Shown: positions 8,255 through 18,072, numbered from the stretch's first letter. The stretch is DNA of 64,000 nt from Paenibacillus rhizophilus (GCF_003854965.1 NZ_RQPI01000017.1:36645-100644); one strand, 5' to 3'. Made by a program: numbers and translations. Notes: a model not told the origin generated them from the sequence alone.

Positions 8255-9029
8255 GCTGGTCGTAATACGTGTCGCAGAGCCGAAACTCGCTGTCTTTGTA
8301 GAAGCAGCCTCTGTCTTCCATCGCCCCGCGTACCGACATTCTCGCAAGCTCGATCATATTATGATCGCGGCTTAGATGGGCCAGGTAGGTCCGCTTGGTG
8401 CGTCCTGTCAAAATCTCGCTCAGAGCCGCGCCCGCCGCGTCGTTGGACAAATGGCCCATGTCGCCGAGTATCCGCCGTTTCGTATTCCACGGGTAGCGTC
8501 CCATCCGCAGCATCTCAATATCATGGTTCGCCTCCAGCACGAGTACGTCGGCGTCCGAGATCGCCGCTTTGACCTTATCGCTGACATAGCCGAGGTCCGT
8601 CGCTACGCTTAGTTTCTCTTTGCCTTCATAAAAGTTATAGCCGACCGGCTCGGCGGCGTCGTGGGAAATGGCGAAGGATTCCACCCGCATATCTCCAAAA
8701 TCCTTAAATTGTCCGGTCTCCAGAACGAGCCGGTTATGCTCCTCGATGTTCCCTATCCCTTTCTCAATTGCGCTCCATGTGCTGCTGTTGGCGTAGATCG
8801 GCAGGCCATACTTGCGCGCGACCGCCCCAAGACCCTTGATATGGTCGGAATGCTCATGCGTCACGAGTATCCCTTCAATCTCCTCGCCCTTCAGTTCACG
8901 CATGGTCAGCAGTTCCTCGATCCGCCGCGCGCTTAGACCGGCATCGATCATCAGTGTCGTCCCGCCCCCCCGCACAATTGTGGCATTGCCGGTTGAACCG
9001 CTGGACAGCACCGTAAATGAAATCCCCAT
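8223..9029 (-). CDS. walJ: MBL-fold metallohydrolase WalJ (YycJ)
   Basis: A 268-residue metallo-beta-lactamase-fold protein. The metal-binding motif THEHSDHIKG follows an N-terminal SSGSTGNAT, and further histidines occur in ISHDAAEPVG, MGHLSNDAAG and LAHLSRDHN. WalJ belongs to the WalRK essential regulon cluster and links cell-wall control with DNA replication in other Firmicutes; its substrate is not known. The start MGISFTVLS has AGGAGCAGGAGC immediately upstream; the open frame extends 58 codons further into yycI without a site. It is last of the walR-walK-yycH-yycI-walJ operon. Confidence 0.92.
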   Translation of the reverse strand: MGISFTVLSSGSTGNATIVRGGGTTLMIDAGLSARRIEELLTMRELKGEEIEGILVTHEHSDHIKGLGAVARKYGLPIYANSSTWSAIEKGIGNIEEHNRLVLETGQFKDFGDMRVESFAISHDAAEPVGYNFYEGKEKLSVATDLGYVSDKVKAAISDADVLVLEANHDIEMLRMGRYPWNTKRRILGDMGHLSNDAAGAALSEILTGRTKRTYLAHLSRDHNMIELARMSVRGAMEDRGCFYKDSEFRLCDTYYDQPTPWDTVSES

Positions 9030-9060
9030 AGCTCCTGCTCCTTTTTTCTTAATCCATTCA

Positions 9061-9792
9061 TTACTCAGATGTCTTGGGACTGATAATATCGGCGCTGATG
9101 CCGTTGACGTAATAGGATTTGCCGTCCTCGAGCATGAACCGCCACATCGGCGCCGCCACCTGGCTCTCGGAATTGAACAATTCCCCGTAATAGCCGAGTT
9201 CAATTTCCTTGACCGCTGCGCCCTGCGGGAAAAACTTCTCGATCAGACTGCCCAGCGCCTTCGAAGCCGGAAGCACCTTCTGCGCTTCGCCCTTTCCGCC
9301 TTCCCCGATATCGATTTGCGGCCGGCGGTAGGCAACGATTTTCTGATTGTCGTAGACCAGCTCCAGTCTTACGCTGAACAGCGGCCATTTGCCGTCGACC
9401 AGCGGATGCAGCACGAACCTGCCGACCTCGCTCTCCAAGGGATCAAACCGGTAGCTGCCGATATCGGGAATTTGAGGCTTCAACTGTCCGCTCAGTTCAG
9501 TGAAGGAGAAAATCAGTTTGCTGTCTACCGGCCGGTCCAGTTTGACCGTTCTTCCTTCACCGATCGAATAACGGTACGTTAAGTCGGGAAGCTGTGGCAC
9601 AGCCGCCGGAATGGGGCACAGAATGCGAATATCCTTCTGTTCCATAATCTGCTGGGTCGTATCGGAGAGAGAGGTAAAGTCAAGATTGGCGCTGACCTGC
9701 TCCCGCAGGTCGATCCACAGCTGGTAGCACAGCAGCAGATTCAGCAGCAGAAACGAATAGATCAGCACATTTTTCGCTCTTCCCCAGTCCAT
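9061..9792 (-). CDS. yycI: Two-component system regulatory protein YycI
   Basis: A 243-residue protein with a short cytoplasmic end (MDWGRAKN), one transmembrane helix (about 9-27) and a large extracellular domain. YycI forms a complex with YycH and the WalK sensor and modulates WalK activity from outside the membrane. The start ATG follows GGAGAAGGGGAGGAAAGG. It sits 26 bases after yycH and before walJ, the standard order. Recognised by position and the N-terminal pattern; the domain itself is weakly conserved. Confidence 0.88.
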   Translation of the reverse strand: MDWGRAKNVLIYSFLLLNLLLCYQLWIDLREQVSANLDFTSLSDTTQQIMEQKDIRILCPIPAAVPQLPDLTYRYSIGEGRTVKLDRPVDSKLIFSFTELSGQLKPQIPDIGSYRFDPLESEVGRFVLHPLVDGKWPLFSVRLELVYDNQKIVAYRRPQIDIGEGGKGEAQKVLPASKALGSLIEKFFPQGAAVKEIELGYYGELFNSESQVAAPMWRFMLEDGKSYYVNGISADIISPKTSE

Positions 9793-9818
9793 GCCTTTCC
9801 TCCCCTTCTCCTTGATAA

Positions 9819-11111
9819 TTAATTCAGCGTAAGCGAACTGCCGTCTCTGAAAACGGCCTTCCAGACGGGAATCAGCTCCAGCTTGTTCCCCTTGACCACC
9901 GGCATATAGACAGGGTACAAGTCGCGGATCGGCGAAGATTTGCCAACCTCGGCCAGCCGCTTTCGCAGGGTATCCCCGCCGGAAAGCTCCACAATCTTTT
10001 TCGAACCCATATCATCCTTGCTGTACATTAAGGACCGTTCATAGGCCGTTACCGTTCCCTGCTGCAGCTGCAAATGGATGAGTCCGTAATGCAGCTGCGG
10101 CTGATCCAGAACAGGATAAGAGCCGTAGGGATAAGAGCCGTAGTACTGCTGGAAGGAAACGAGCCGGTCCTGATCGCTTTCCGCCGCCGCCTCCAGCCTG
10201 TAAGTTCCGTTCCATCCTCCATGCTGATTGACGAAGTCGACCGCCTCCAGCACATCTTTGGCATCGGTGCTCTCGCCTGCCGGAAGTGCCGTAGGGTCGC
10301 TGTAGCTCATCCAGTTCCGTTCCTGATCTACCTGCAGGCTGCGCTTGCTGTCCGTATAAATTTCGGAGCCGTCCTTTTCCCGGATATAACGGGTGCTGCC
10401 GGCATCGAAGAACAGACTGCTCTGCATCTGCTCTACCGTATACAGCCCGGAAGGCATCTCGGATGCCACCAGGGACAAGCTGCTCTCCGGAACGTAATAC
10501 TCGCCGGTTAACGTTGAGTAAGGCGTCCACGACTTTCCGAAATCGACATGCTGCTGAACGTCCTGCACGGTAAGATCGGCTTTGGCCGCTTCATAGACGA
10601 TATCTCCCCTTGTGCTGAAGAAAACGGCATGGGCTTTCGAATCATTCTTTGCGCTGTATATCCAGATCCGGTCGATGCTTTCCCCCGCGAACAGGGAATC
10701 CGGAGACAGCTGCATCACCCGCTGCAGCAGCGCTACGGGAATGCCCGAACCGAACGACAGCTCGATTCCGGGGTTCTCGCTGCGGATCTTGGTCCAGTCG
10801 AAATCCTGGACGGAACGGCGCTGAAAGCTCTCGAAGCTCCGCCCCTTCAGCCGGTTCAGAATCAGGTTATAGAAAGTCGAGCTTGGGTAAAACAGCGTGT
10901 GCTTGTTGTTTCCCAGATGAATAATCATTTTGTCAGGAAATAGCAAATTTTCGACTTTTTCCTCTGGCCCCATGTTGTCCGTCTTTACATATAGATTCTC
11001 GGAAAAGACCGCCGAATCGCTCCCCGGCAGACGGTAGATCAAATAGTAACTCTCCACCAGGCTGCTCAGGACGAGCAGCGCCAGAATCCATGACTTGATT
11101 CTTTCCTTCAC
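9819..11111 (-). CDS. yycH: Two-component system regulatory protein YycH
   Basis: A 430-residue protein anchored by an N-terminal helix (about residues 8-25, WILALLVLSSLVESYYLIY) and otherwise extracellular. With YycI it contacts the transmembrane helices of WalK and tunes its kinase activity. Translation starts at a GTG that overlaps the walK stop (GTGA), so expression is coupled to walK. Length agrees with the family. Confidence 0.88.
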   Translation of the reverse strand: MKERIKSWILALLVLSSLVESYYLIYRLPGSDSAVFSENLYVKTDNMGPEEKVENLLFPDKMIIHLGNNKHTLFYPSSTFYNLILNRLKGRSFESFQRRSVQDFDWTKIRSENPGIELSFGSGIPVALLQRVMQLSPDSLFAGESIDRIWIYSAKNDSKAHAVFFSTRGDIVYEAAKADLTVQDVQQHVDFGKSWTPYSTLTGEYYVPESSLSLVASEMPSGLYTVEQMQSSLFFDAGSTRYIREKDGSEIYTDSKRSLQVDQERNWMSYSDPTALPAGESTDAKDVLEAVDFVNQHGGWNGTYRLEAAAESDQDRLVSFQQYYGSYPYGSYPVLDQPQLHYGLIHLQLQQGTVTAYERSLMYSKDDMGSKKIVELSGGDTLRKRLAEVGKSSPIRDLYPVYMPVVKGNKLELIPVWKAVFRDGSSLTLN

Positions 11112-12937
11112 GCCCGGTCCCTCCTTTGCTTCTCCAGAGGCAGCGTAAAGGTGACCTTAGAGCCTTTGTTCAGTTCGGATTGCAGGGATATGGCGCCCCC
11201 GTGCGCTTTTACAATTTCCCGGGCAATGGAGAGTCCGAGGCCGGTTCCGCCCATATTCCGCGAACGCGCCTTGTCCACCCTGTAAAAGCGCTCGAAAATA
11301 CGCTCAATATCCTTCTTGGGAATGCCGATTCCGGTGTCGCGGACGGAAATCTCCAGCATCCCTTCGGAATTGCAGCCCGCCTCCAGTCCGATGCTCCCGC
11401 CCTCCGGCGTATATTTCAGGGCATTGGATACCAGATTGCCCAGCACCTGGTCGATCTGATCTCTGTCGAGCCAGGCCGTAGAGACGCCCCGGCGGATGAC
11501 GGTGCTGATGGAAATCCGCTTCTGCCGGATTTGGAAGGAGAAGCGGTCGGCCACATCCTCCAGCATCTCGGAAATATCGGTCTCCTGATAGCGCAGCTGC
11601 GCTTCCCTGGAATCAAGGCGGGACAGATGCAGCAGATCGGTGACGAGGCGGATCATCCGCTCCGTCTCGCTGCGGATCACGCCGACAAAGCGTCCGGCCA
11701 GCTGCGGATCTTCCAGCGCGCCGTCATCGAGCGCTTCCGCATAGCTCTTGATGGTCGTCAGCGGCGTGCGCAGCTCATGCGACACATTAGCCACAAATTC
11801 GCGGCGGGACGCTTCCAGGTTCTCCTGCTCGGTGACATCCTGCAGCACCGCGATCGTTCCGGCGATTCCGCCCTCGCGGCGGTGAATCGGCGTGAATGTC
11901 ACCCGCACGATGTTGGGCTCTTCCCCTTCGAAAGATTTAAGCCGCAGCATCGTGGACTGCGCGGTGCCGCCGGACAAAGCGAGCGTCTGATCGCCTTCGA
12001 GGCCAAGCAGCCCGTCCAGCGCAAGGCTCCGGGGGAGCGATTCATCCGCTCCCAGCATCAAAGATGCCCGGCGGTTCATCAGAATGACGCGGCCGGTTTC
12101 ATCCGTCGCCACCACGCCGTCGCTCATATTGGTCAGAATGGAGGCGAGCTTCTCTTTCTCTTCCTCGTTCTGGGCAAGCGCATCCCGCAGCCTTCCGGTC
12201 ATATAGTTGAACGCCTTGCTCAGCTGCCCGATTTCATCATTGCCGAATATCGGCATTTTCCGGTCGAAGCTTCCTTCGGCGACTTCCTTGGCATGCCGGG
12301 TCATCTCTTTGATCGGCTGCGTGATGGTATGGGCGAGGATAACGCCGAGCACGGCCGTCAATGTGAGCGCCAGCAGGAGGCCGGAGATAAACACGCTGTT
12401 GATCCGGCTCATCGTCGCGTACAGATCCTTCATGTCGGCGGCGATGTAAATGGCGCCAACCACCTTGCCGCCCGACCATACCGGCTTGGCCACGACCTTT
12501 TTCCGCACATTGTCATCGCCGATAATGTACTCCTCGTTGTCGCTGATGCCCTGCAGCGCGCGGCTGACTACCGTCTGCGTATTGCGCTGCCCGACATAGT
12601 CGCTCTGAGACGGCACCGAGGTCGTGATGATTTTGCCGCTCGCATCAAGCACTTGGATTTCCGCGCCGCTGATATACAGATTGTTGACCATGCCGCGCAG
12701 GCCGTCCACCGAAGACTGCTCATCCGCTCCGCCGGCTCCGCTGCTGAATTTGTCGGCCGTAAGAATCGACAGCATTTCCGCCCGGGCCTTCAGATCCTTC
12801 GTGAAGTTGTCGGTCAGCGAATTCTTCATCGAGCTTACAAAATACACGCCGATCAGCTGCATCGCAATCAGAATCAGCAGTACATAAATAATAATCAGCT
12901 TCGCCTGAATTGTCCGGAAAAAGGACATGACCTTCAT
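11108..12937 (-). CDS. walK: Cell-wall sensor histidine kinase WalK
   Basis: A 609-residue sensor kinase. Order: membrane helix (about 12-34), extracellular sensor domain (35-180), second helix (183-205), HAMP (to about 258), PAS (265-370), dimerisation domain with phospho-His in NVSHELRTPLTT (about residue 387), and ATPase domain with DTGIGIP and GGTGLGLSI. It autophosphorylates and activates WalR to control autolysins and wall metabolism. ATG at 12937 lies six bases after GGAGG and overlaps the walR stop; a GTG three bases earlier is possible. Confidence 0.96.
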   Translation of the reverse strand: MKVMSFFRTIQAKLIIIYVLLILIAMQLIGVYFVSSMKNSLTDNFTKDLKARAEMLSILTADKFSSGAGGADEQSSVDGLRGMVNNLYISGAEIQVLDASGKIITTSVPSQSDYVGQRNTQTVVSRALQGISDNEEYIIGDDNVRKKVVAKPVWSGGKVVGAIYIAADMKDLYATMSRINSVFISGLLLALTLTAVLGVILAHTITQPIKEMTRHAKEVAEGSFDRKMPIFGNDEIGQLSKAFNYMTGRLRDALAQNEEEKEKLASILTNMSDGVVATDETGRVILMNRRASLMLGADESLPRSLALDGLLGLEGDQTLALSGGTAQSTMLRLKSFEGEEPNIVRVTFTPIHRREGGIAGTIAVLQDVTEQENLEASRREFVANVSHELRTPLTTIKSYAEALDDGALEDPQLAGRFVGVIRSETERMIRLVTDLLHLSRLDSREAQLRYQETDISEMLEDVADRFSFQIRQKRISISTVIRRGVSTAWLDRDQIDQVLGNLVSNALKYTPEGGSIGLEAGCNSEGMLEISVRDTGIGIPKKDIERIFERFYRVDKARSRNMGGTGLGLSIAREIVKAHGGAISLQSELNKGSKVTFTLPLEKQRRDRA

Positions 12938-13668
12938 CACAATCCTCCGTTTTTGGGACTGTGCATCAAATATCCGAGCCCGCGCCGCGTAAAGATATAC
13001 TCCGGCTTGCTCGGGTTCTCCTCGATCTTCTCTCTCAGCCGCCGAATCGTCACATCGACGGTCCGTACGTCTCCGAAATATTCAAATCCCCATACCGCCT
13101 GGAGCAAATGCTCCCTGGTCATGACCTTGCCGGCGTTGCGGACCATATAATAGAGCAGTTCGTATTCGCGGTGCGTCAGATCCAGAGGTTCCCCGCCCTT
13201 ATAGACGGTGTACATGTCGGTATCTATAAACAGATCGAAATGGTGGACGCCCTGCTTTCCTTCGTCCGGCCCGCTCTGCGTCTCCGCGGGAGTCGGCTTG
13301 TGCTGTCGGCGCATTTGCGCCTTGACCCGGGCAAGCAGCTCGCGCGTGCTGAACGGCTTGGTTACATAATCGTCCGCCCCAAGCTCAAGGCCGAGAACCT
13401 TGTCGATTTCCCCGTCCTTTGCGGTCAGCATGATGATTGGAAGATCCAGATGGGCAGACCGCACCTCGCGGCAGACATCCATGCCGTCCTTGCCGGGCAG
13501 CATGAGATCCAGCAGCATGAGATCGGGCCGTTTGGACAAGGCCAGATCCACGGCGCTTATACCGTCAAAAGCGCAAATGACCTCATACCCTTCTTTTTCC
13601 AAATTAAACTTTAATATATCGGCAATAGGCTGCTCATCGTCGACTACCAAAATCGTTCCCATTCCCAT
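12937..13668 (-). CDS. walR: Response regulator WalR
   Basis: An OmpR-type regulator of about 243 residues. The receiver domain has the acidic pair VVDDE, phospho-Asp in LMLLDLMLPG, Thr in MLTAKD and Lys in VTKPFS. The winged-helix output domain has the recognition segment DVRTVDVTIRRLREKI, close to Bacillus WalR. It is essential in many Firmicutes and governs cell-wall hydrolase genes. The first ATG (MGMGTILVV) is used; a GTG five codons earlier overlaps its own ribosome site and is unlikely. Confidence 0.96.
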   Translation of the reverse strand: MGMGTILVVDDEQPIADILKFNLEKEGYEVICAFDGISAVDLALSKRPDLMLLDLMLPGKDGMDVCREVRSAHLDLPIIMLTAKDGEIDKVLGLELGADDYVTKPFSTRELLARVKAQMRRQHKPTPAETQSGPDEGKQGVHHFDLFIDTDMYTVYKGGEPLDLTHREYELLYYMVRNAGKVMTREHLLQAVWGFEYFGDVRTVDVTIRRLREKIEENPSKPEYIFTRRGLGYLMHSPKNGGL

Positions 13669-13806
13669 AATCCACCGTTTCACCCTTCTATCTTTCTGGT
13701 AAGTTTCCTATTCATTTTACCATACCTGTCCGCACGTCACATCCTACGAAGTACGCAGGCCGGCCTTTTAGAGCGCAAACCGGCGCTTACTCCTTATAAT
13801 AACGAA

Positions 13807-13831
13807 GCCGTCCGGGAAACTCCCGGGCGGC
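13807..13831 (-). terminator. Hairpin after the M23 peptidase gene
   Basis: GCCGTCCGGGA-3-TCCCGGGCGGC (one wobble) lies 17 bases after the stop. It lacks a clean U tract, so termination is likely but weak or RNA-stability related. Confidence 0.5.
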
Positions 13832-13847
13832 CTCTATTCACGATAAA

Positions 13848-15380
13848 CTATTGCAGGTATTTCAACGGATTCATGGCCGTGCCGCTCTTGCGGATTTCAA
13901 AATGCAAATGCGTACCCGTGGAGCGGCCGGTATTGCCCATGATGCCGATCCTTTCGCCCTGCTCCAGCTTCTGGCCGACCGATACGGAAATTTTGCTCAA
14001 GTGGCCGTAATACGTTTCATATCCGTTGCCATGGTTGATGATGACGACATTGCCGTAGCCGTGTTGTACTCCGGCAAAGCTTACCGTCCCGGCATCGGCG
14101 GCCTTGATCGTCCGGTTGCCGGATACGAGATCCACCCCTTTATGGCTCCGGCCCCAGCGTTCGCCGAAGGTGCTGGAAATGACCGCGCCGATAACCGGCC
14201 AGGCGAATGATCCGGAGGCTTCGTGCGCTATCTTGGTGCCGCGGTATACGACTTCAGGCAGCGAAGCCTTGACAACCGTCTGGCCCAGCCATTCCTCTTT
14301 GACGACCTCGCCGTTCTCCTTGGTCAGCCGGTACTGCATTACCTTGAGCCCGGTCTGGCCGGGACGAACCACCTTCGTCTTACCTTTAGGCAGCAGCTCG
14401 CTCGTGCGCACAATCACTTCGGGTTCCGTCACAATTTGCTCCTCCGCCTTCTCCGTCGTTACAACAGTAATCGGCGGCTGTGGAACCGTCAGTTTAAGCT
14501 CATCCCCGATCTGCAGCGTCAGTTCCTTCACTTCCGGGTTGTTCTGGAAGATTTCCTTCTGCGAAATTCCATAACGGCCGGCAATGCTCGAAACCGTGTC
14601 TCCTTCTTGAACCGAGTAAACCAGCGGCGCGTCCACGCCTACGGTAAGCGCCTTGACCGCCTCCTGCACGTCCATCACCTTGTTCGGGTCGGCCTTTATC
14701 GGCATGACGGATAACTGTTCGCGTATATCCGCAGACTCTACCTTATCTTCGGGGGAAGCCGAAGCCGATGACGCGGCCGTTTTTTTCAGCTGCGGCGCAC
14801 CGGAGGCTTCCTTCTTCCCTGATATGTAGTAGGCTTTGACTCCCTGAAGCACGGCGCTGGCCGTTTCCTGGTCTTTAACGATACCGACGGCTTTGCCGTC
14901 CACGACCAGTTGAACGCCCACCGCATAGGCCTTAAGCAAGCCGTCCAGCTTATCTATCGTTCCCTCGTTGTCGATGACCGGCTTATAGTTGCGGGCCGCC
15001 TGCGTTGTGATGCCATCCGTCTGCAGGACCATAACCTCGTCCGGATATTTCTTCTGATACTCTTGCTGCTTTTCCTCAAACAAAGCCTTGAGCCGATCCT
15101 TGCCGGAAAGCGTTCCGATTTCCTTGCCGTGCAGCAGAACGCGGTAGTAGGCCTCCGTATTCGCTTCCACATAGTGCTTGTGCGCCCCAATGAACGAGAC
15201 GGTCAGCAGCGCAATGCCAGCGGTTGCCGCAAGGCAGGTTAGGCGCAGACGCCGCAGTGAATCTTTCGGTACCGGAACGTTAACCATGCCCTCCCCGGCA
15301 TCGTCATTCCGCCCTGACCCAGGCATGGAAGCTTGCCCTTCGTGCTTCTTCAGCCCGTTTATAAACTTCAATCCTTTCAC
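13848..15380 (-). CDS. Membrane-anchored peptidoglycan endopeptidase (LysM-G5-M23)
   Basis: A 510-residue protein: cytoplasmic tail (1-45), membrane helix (about 50-66), a long spacer, LysM (YSVQEGDTVSSIAGRYGISQ, about 255-302), G5 domain (about 310-385) and a C-terminal M23 metallopeptidase (400-510). Zinc ligands are seen in HKGVDL and THLHFEI, with YGHL in between. It should cleave stem-peptide cross-links on the outer side of the membrane while LysM holds glycan. It lies just upstream of walR in transcription order; WalR commonly controls such hydrolases, although I do not see a clear WalR box. Confidence 0.92.
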   Translation of the reverse strand: MKGLKFINGLKKHEGQASMPGSGRNDDAGEGMVNVPVPKDSLRRLRLTCLAATAGIALLTVSFIGAHKHYVEANTEAYYRVLLHGKEIGTLSGKDRLKALFEEKQQEYQKKYPDEVMVLQTDGITTQAARNYKPVIDNEGTIDKLDGLLKAYAVGVQLVVDGKAVGIVKDQETASAVLQGVKAYYISGKKEASGAPQLKKTAASSASASPEDKVESADIREQLSVMPIKADPNKVMDVQEAVKALTVGVDAPLVYSVQEGDTVSSIAGRYGISQKEIFQNNPEVKELTLQIGDELKLTVPQPPITVVTTEKAEEQIVTEPEVIVRTSELLPKGKTKVVRPGQTGLKVMQYRLTKENGEVVKEEWLGQTVVKASLPEVVYRGTKIAHEASGSFAWPVIGAVISSTFGERWGRSHKGVDLVSGNRTIKAADAGTVSFAGVQHGYGNVVIINHGNGYETYYGHLSKISVSVGQKLEQGERIGIMGNTGRSTGTHLHFEIRKSGTAMNPLKYLQ

Positions 15381-15715
15381 GAAACTCTCCCTTTCAGCCT
15401 CTCCCTTATACTGCGCTATGCAGCCGGAACTATGGTAGACCGCTTAATCTATATTTTGCCGAAAATGTATCCTGTGTTAAATGAAATTGCTATTAAAATG
15501 ATATGGCAAAAGGTTACAAAAAATTAACCAAATTCGGTCCCTGTTTACTTTACCATAGCCTGCGGAAAAATTTCAACTTCACCAAGAAGAAACAGTCTTC
15601 CCTATTTCCACGCAAAAACGCCGTCCACCCGCGCCCCTTCAGGCGTTTCGGAACAGCGTTTTTCCTGAAATATGCAAAGGTTGCAATCTGCGTGCCGGAC
15701 AAGGAGTATAATTCT
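15381..15715. other. Intergenic region with one terminator
   Basis: AT-rich stretch upstream of the M23 peptidase gene. Apart from the terminator at 15614-15663 I find no ORF with a ribosome site, no RNA and no convincing WalR box (TGTWAH-N5-TGTWAH). Confidence 0.4.
15614..15663 (-). terminator. Terminator of the downstream-ending hypothetical gene
   Basis: Long hairpin with AAAAACGC (15614-15621) against GCGTTTTT (15656-15663) and an inner CGCC/GGCG stem; TTTTT follows on the minus strand. Confidence 0.6.
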
Positions 15716-16375
15716 CTATTGTCCGCCCGTGCCGGAAGTCAGGATCTTCATCAGCTTATTATATTCCTCCTGGGTTACGTATTTGGAAATAATCGACTGA
15801 ATCTCTGTCACCTCCTGTTCCGTTAGCCCGCCCTCCATGGCGGCGGAAATCTTCTGCATCTCATCCTGAGGAACCTTGTTCATTAGAATGTTAAAAATAT
15901 TAACTTTTTCCTCAGACGGCAAATTGTCCTTCAAATCCTTCATCGCTTCCGGAGTCATGACCAATTGCTGGTCCTGCGCGCCGTTCTGCTCCTCCGTAGT
16001 CGCCTCGCCCATGACGGGAAGCGCGTTGTCCGGCGCCTTCTCTTCCACGGAGCTTCCGCCGCCGCTATCCGCTGTCGCTGCCGGAACCGTCTCATTTGTG
16101 CCGCCTGTCCCGGAAGGCTTGTTCGCATCTGGATTTCCAGCCGCAGTGCTGTCAACCTGTGCCGCCGGTTCCTTAGAGGGCGCCCTGCCGCTTGTACCCA
16201 TAAGGCTGCTCAGCATTCCGCCGAACCCCGGAGCCGGCATATCCACCTTGAGGCCGAGCCCGGACATTACCGACTGAACATACGCATTTACGATAACGCC
16301 CGTCGTCAGTATGGACAGACTGCTGGCCAGTACTACGATCAGACATACGCCCAGCGCGCGTTTAACCCATTTCAT
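15716..16375 (-). CDS. Membrane-anchored protein of unknown function
   Basis: A 219-residue protein starting MKWVKRALGVCLIVVLASS: short basic end, one membrane helix (about 8-30), then an extracellular part. Residues about 65-135 are Ser/Gly/Ala/Pro/Glu-rich and disordered, followed by a compact helical C-terminal domain with two repeated-looking segments, LPSEEKVNIFNILMNKVPQD and VTQEEYNKLMKIL. GGGAG lies eight bases before the ATG; the frame extends 26 codons upstream without a better site. I do not recognise the family. Its place between purA and a wall peptidase suggests an envelope role, no more. Confidence 0.7.
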   Translation of the reverse strand: MKWVKRALGVCLIVVLASSLSILTTGVIVNAYVQSVMSGLGLKVDMPAPGFGGMLSSLMGTSGRAPSKEPAAQVDSTAAGNPDANKPSGTGGTNETVPAATADSGGGSSVEEKAPDNALPVMGEATTEEQNGAQDQQLVMTPEAMKDLKDNLPSEEKVNIFNILMNKVPQDEMQKISAAMEGGLTEQEVTEIQSIISKYVTQEEYNKLMKILTSGTGGQ

Positions 16376-16565
16376 TCCCATCTCTCCCTTGCATGAGTGC
16401 ATTCCGCCTTCCCGCTTGTATCCAAATCCAAACGTTTGTCTGCTATCTTTCAAGTATTGACCGTTATCTGCTTCGGGAAACGTTAGGTACGCTCATTCAT
16501 GCGGAAGTTAAGGAGTTGCGCTGAGGCAAATGGGCGACCATGTGCGAAATCTGCACACGCACAAA

Positions 16566-16599
16566 AACCGCAGGAAGCCGTTGAAGGCTCTCTGCGGTT
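16566..16599 (-). terminator. purA terminator
   Basis: AACCGCAG ... CTGCGGTT with an inner AGCC/GGCT stem and TTTTTG on the minus strand, 62 bases after the purA stop. Confidence 0.85.
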
Positions 16600-16660
16600 C
16601 TTAAAATCAGCATTTCGCAAAATGCTCTAAATACGTATAATCGCGGGGTCTTGCCGCTTA

Positions 16661-17947
16661 TTATTCGTAAATCGGCAGAACTTGGTTCGTCTGGTCGCGG
16701 TTGCGTCCGACTGAGAAGATCGCAATCGGAATACCGGTCAGCTCGGACACGCGCTCAACATACTTGCGTGTGTTCTCCGGCAGGTCGTCCAGCGTCTTGG
16801 CCGAGGTGATATCCTCGCTCCAGCCTGGAAGCTCTTCGTAGACCGCTTCGCATTCGGCCAGCATTTTCAGGCTTGCGGGATAATGAGTAATTACCTCCCC
16901 GCGGTATTTATAGCCGGTGCAAATCTTAACCGTCTTCAGGCCGCTAAGTACGTCCAGCGAGTTCAGGGACAGTCCGGTCAGGCCGCTGACACGGCGGGCA
17001 TGGCGGACAACGACGCTGTCGAACCAGCCGACACGGCGCGGACGTCCGGTAACGGTGCCGTATTCATGGCCGGTCTCGCGGATTAAATCGCCGATTTCGT
17101 CGTTCAGCTCTGTCGGGAAAGGACCATCGCCGACGCGTGTCGTATACGATTTGGCCACTCCGATGACCTGTTTGATCTTGGAAGGTCCTACGCCTGAGCC
17201 AATGCAGACGCCGCCTGCGGACGGGTTGGACGACGTTACGAACGGATACGTTCCTTGGTCGATGTCGAGCATCACGCCCTGGGCGCCTTCAAACAGCACC
17301 TTGCTATCGGCGTCGATGGCGTCGTTCAGTACGACCGACGTATCGGTTACATAGCGTCGCAGAACTTCTGCATACTCCAGATACTGCTGCAGTGTCTCTT
17401 CCACATCAAGCGGCTCACCGCTATACACCTGAGTGATGACCTGGTTCTTCTCATTCATCAGGTGCCGCAGCTTCAGTTCGAACTCCTCGGCATCCATCAA
17501 ATCAGCAATCCGGATACCGTTTCTGGCCGCCTTGTCCATATAAGCGGGACCGATGCCTTTGCGGGTCGTGCCGATTTTGTTCGGGCCCTTGCGGTCTTCC
17601 TCAAGTCCATCCAACACCATATGATAGGGCATAATGACATGGGCGCGGTCGCTGATGACCAGATTTTCCGTGTCGAACCCGTTTTCGTGAATATAATTGA
17701 TTTCTTCAATCAGGGCGGCTGGATTGATTACCATGCCGTTGCCGATGACACAGGTCTTGTCTTTATAGAAGACGCCCGACGGGATCAGGCTGAGCTTGAA
17801 TTTCTTGCCGTCAATCAGAATCGTGTGGCCGGCATTGTTGCCCCCTTGATAGCGGGCGACCACATCCGCGCTCTCTGCCAGAAAGTCCGTGATCTTGCCT
17901 TTGCCTTCGTCTCCCCATTGTGTTCCCACAACGACTACCGTGGACAT
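16661..17947 (-). CDS. purA: Adenylosuccinate synthase
   Basis: A 428-residue enzyme that makes adenylosuccinate from IMP, GTP and aspartate, the first committed step to AMP. The GTP-binding P-loop GTQWGDEGKGK, the active-site GGNNAGHTI, and the IMP-contact region TTRKGIGPAY are all present, as is GRPRRVGWFD. Length matches the family. MSTVVVVG at 17947 is used because GGAGGA lies six bases upstream; an in-frame ATG two codons earlier is closer to that site. It is monocistronic with its own promoter and terminator. Confidence 0.97.
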   Translation of the reverse strand: MSTVVVVGTQWGDEGKGKITDFLAESADVVARYQGGNNAGHTILIDGKKFKLSLIPSGVFYKDKTCVIGNGMVINPAALIEEINYIHENGFDTENLVISDRAHVIMPYHMVLDGLEEDRKGPNKIGTTRKGIGPAYMDKAARNGIRIADLMDAEEFELKLRHLMNEKNQVITQVYSGEPLDVEETLQQYLEYAEVLRRYVTDTSVVLNDAIDADSKVLFEGAQGVMLDIDQGTYPFVTSSNPSAGGVCIGSGVGPSKIKQVIGVAKSYTTRVGDGPFPTELNDEIGDLIRETGHEYGTVTGRPRRVGWFDSVVVRHARRVSGLTGLSLNSLDVLSGLKTVKICTGYKYRGEVITHYPASLKMLAECEAVYEELPGWSEDITSAKTLDDLPENTRKYVERVSELTGIPIAIFSVGRNRDQTNQVLPIYE

Positions 17948-18072
17948 GTTCATTCCTCCGTAGGTGCTGCCATAAGCACCATTATTTTTCTTATAGGGCT
18001 CTGTACTTTACCGCTATGTACGCAGCCCTGACGGACGCTTTAGACGGTTTAATCCGCTAAAGCACAATTATC

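Noticed and set aside
11126..13150. 674-codon plus-strand frame across walK and walR
   Set aside because: Antisense shadow of two certain genes; no start signal and an Arg/His/Gln-rich composition typical of reversed codons.
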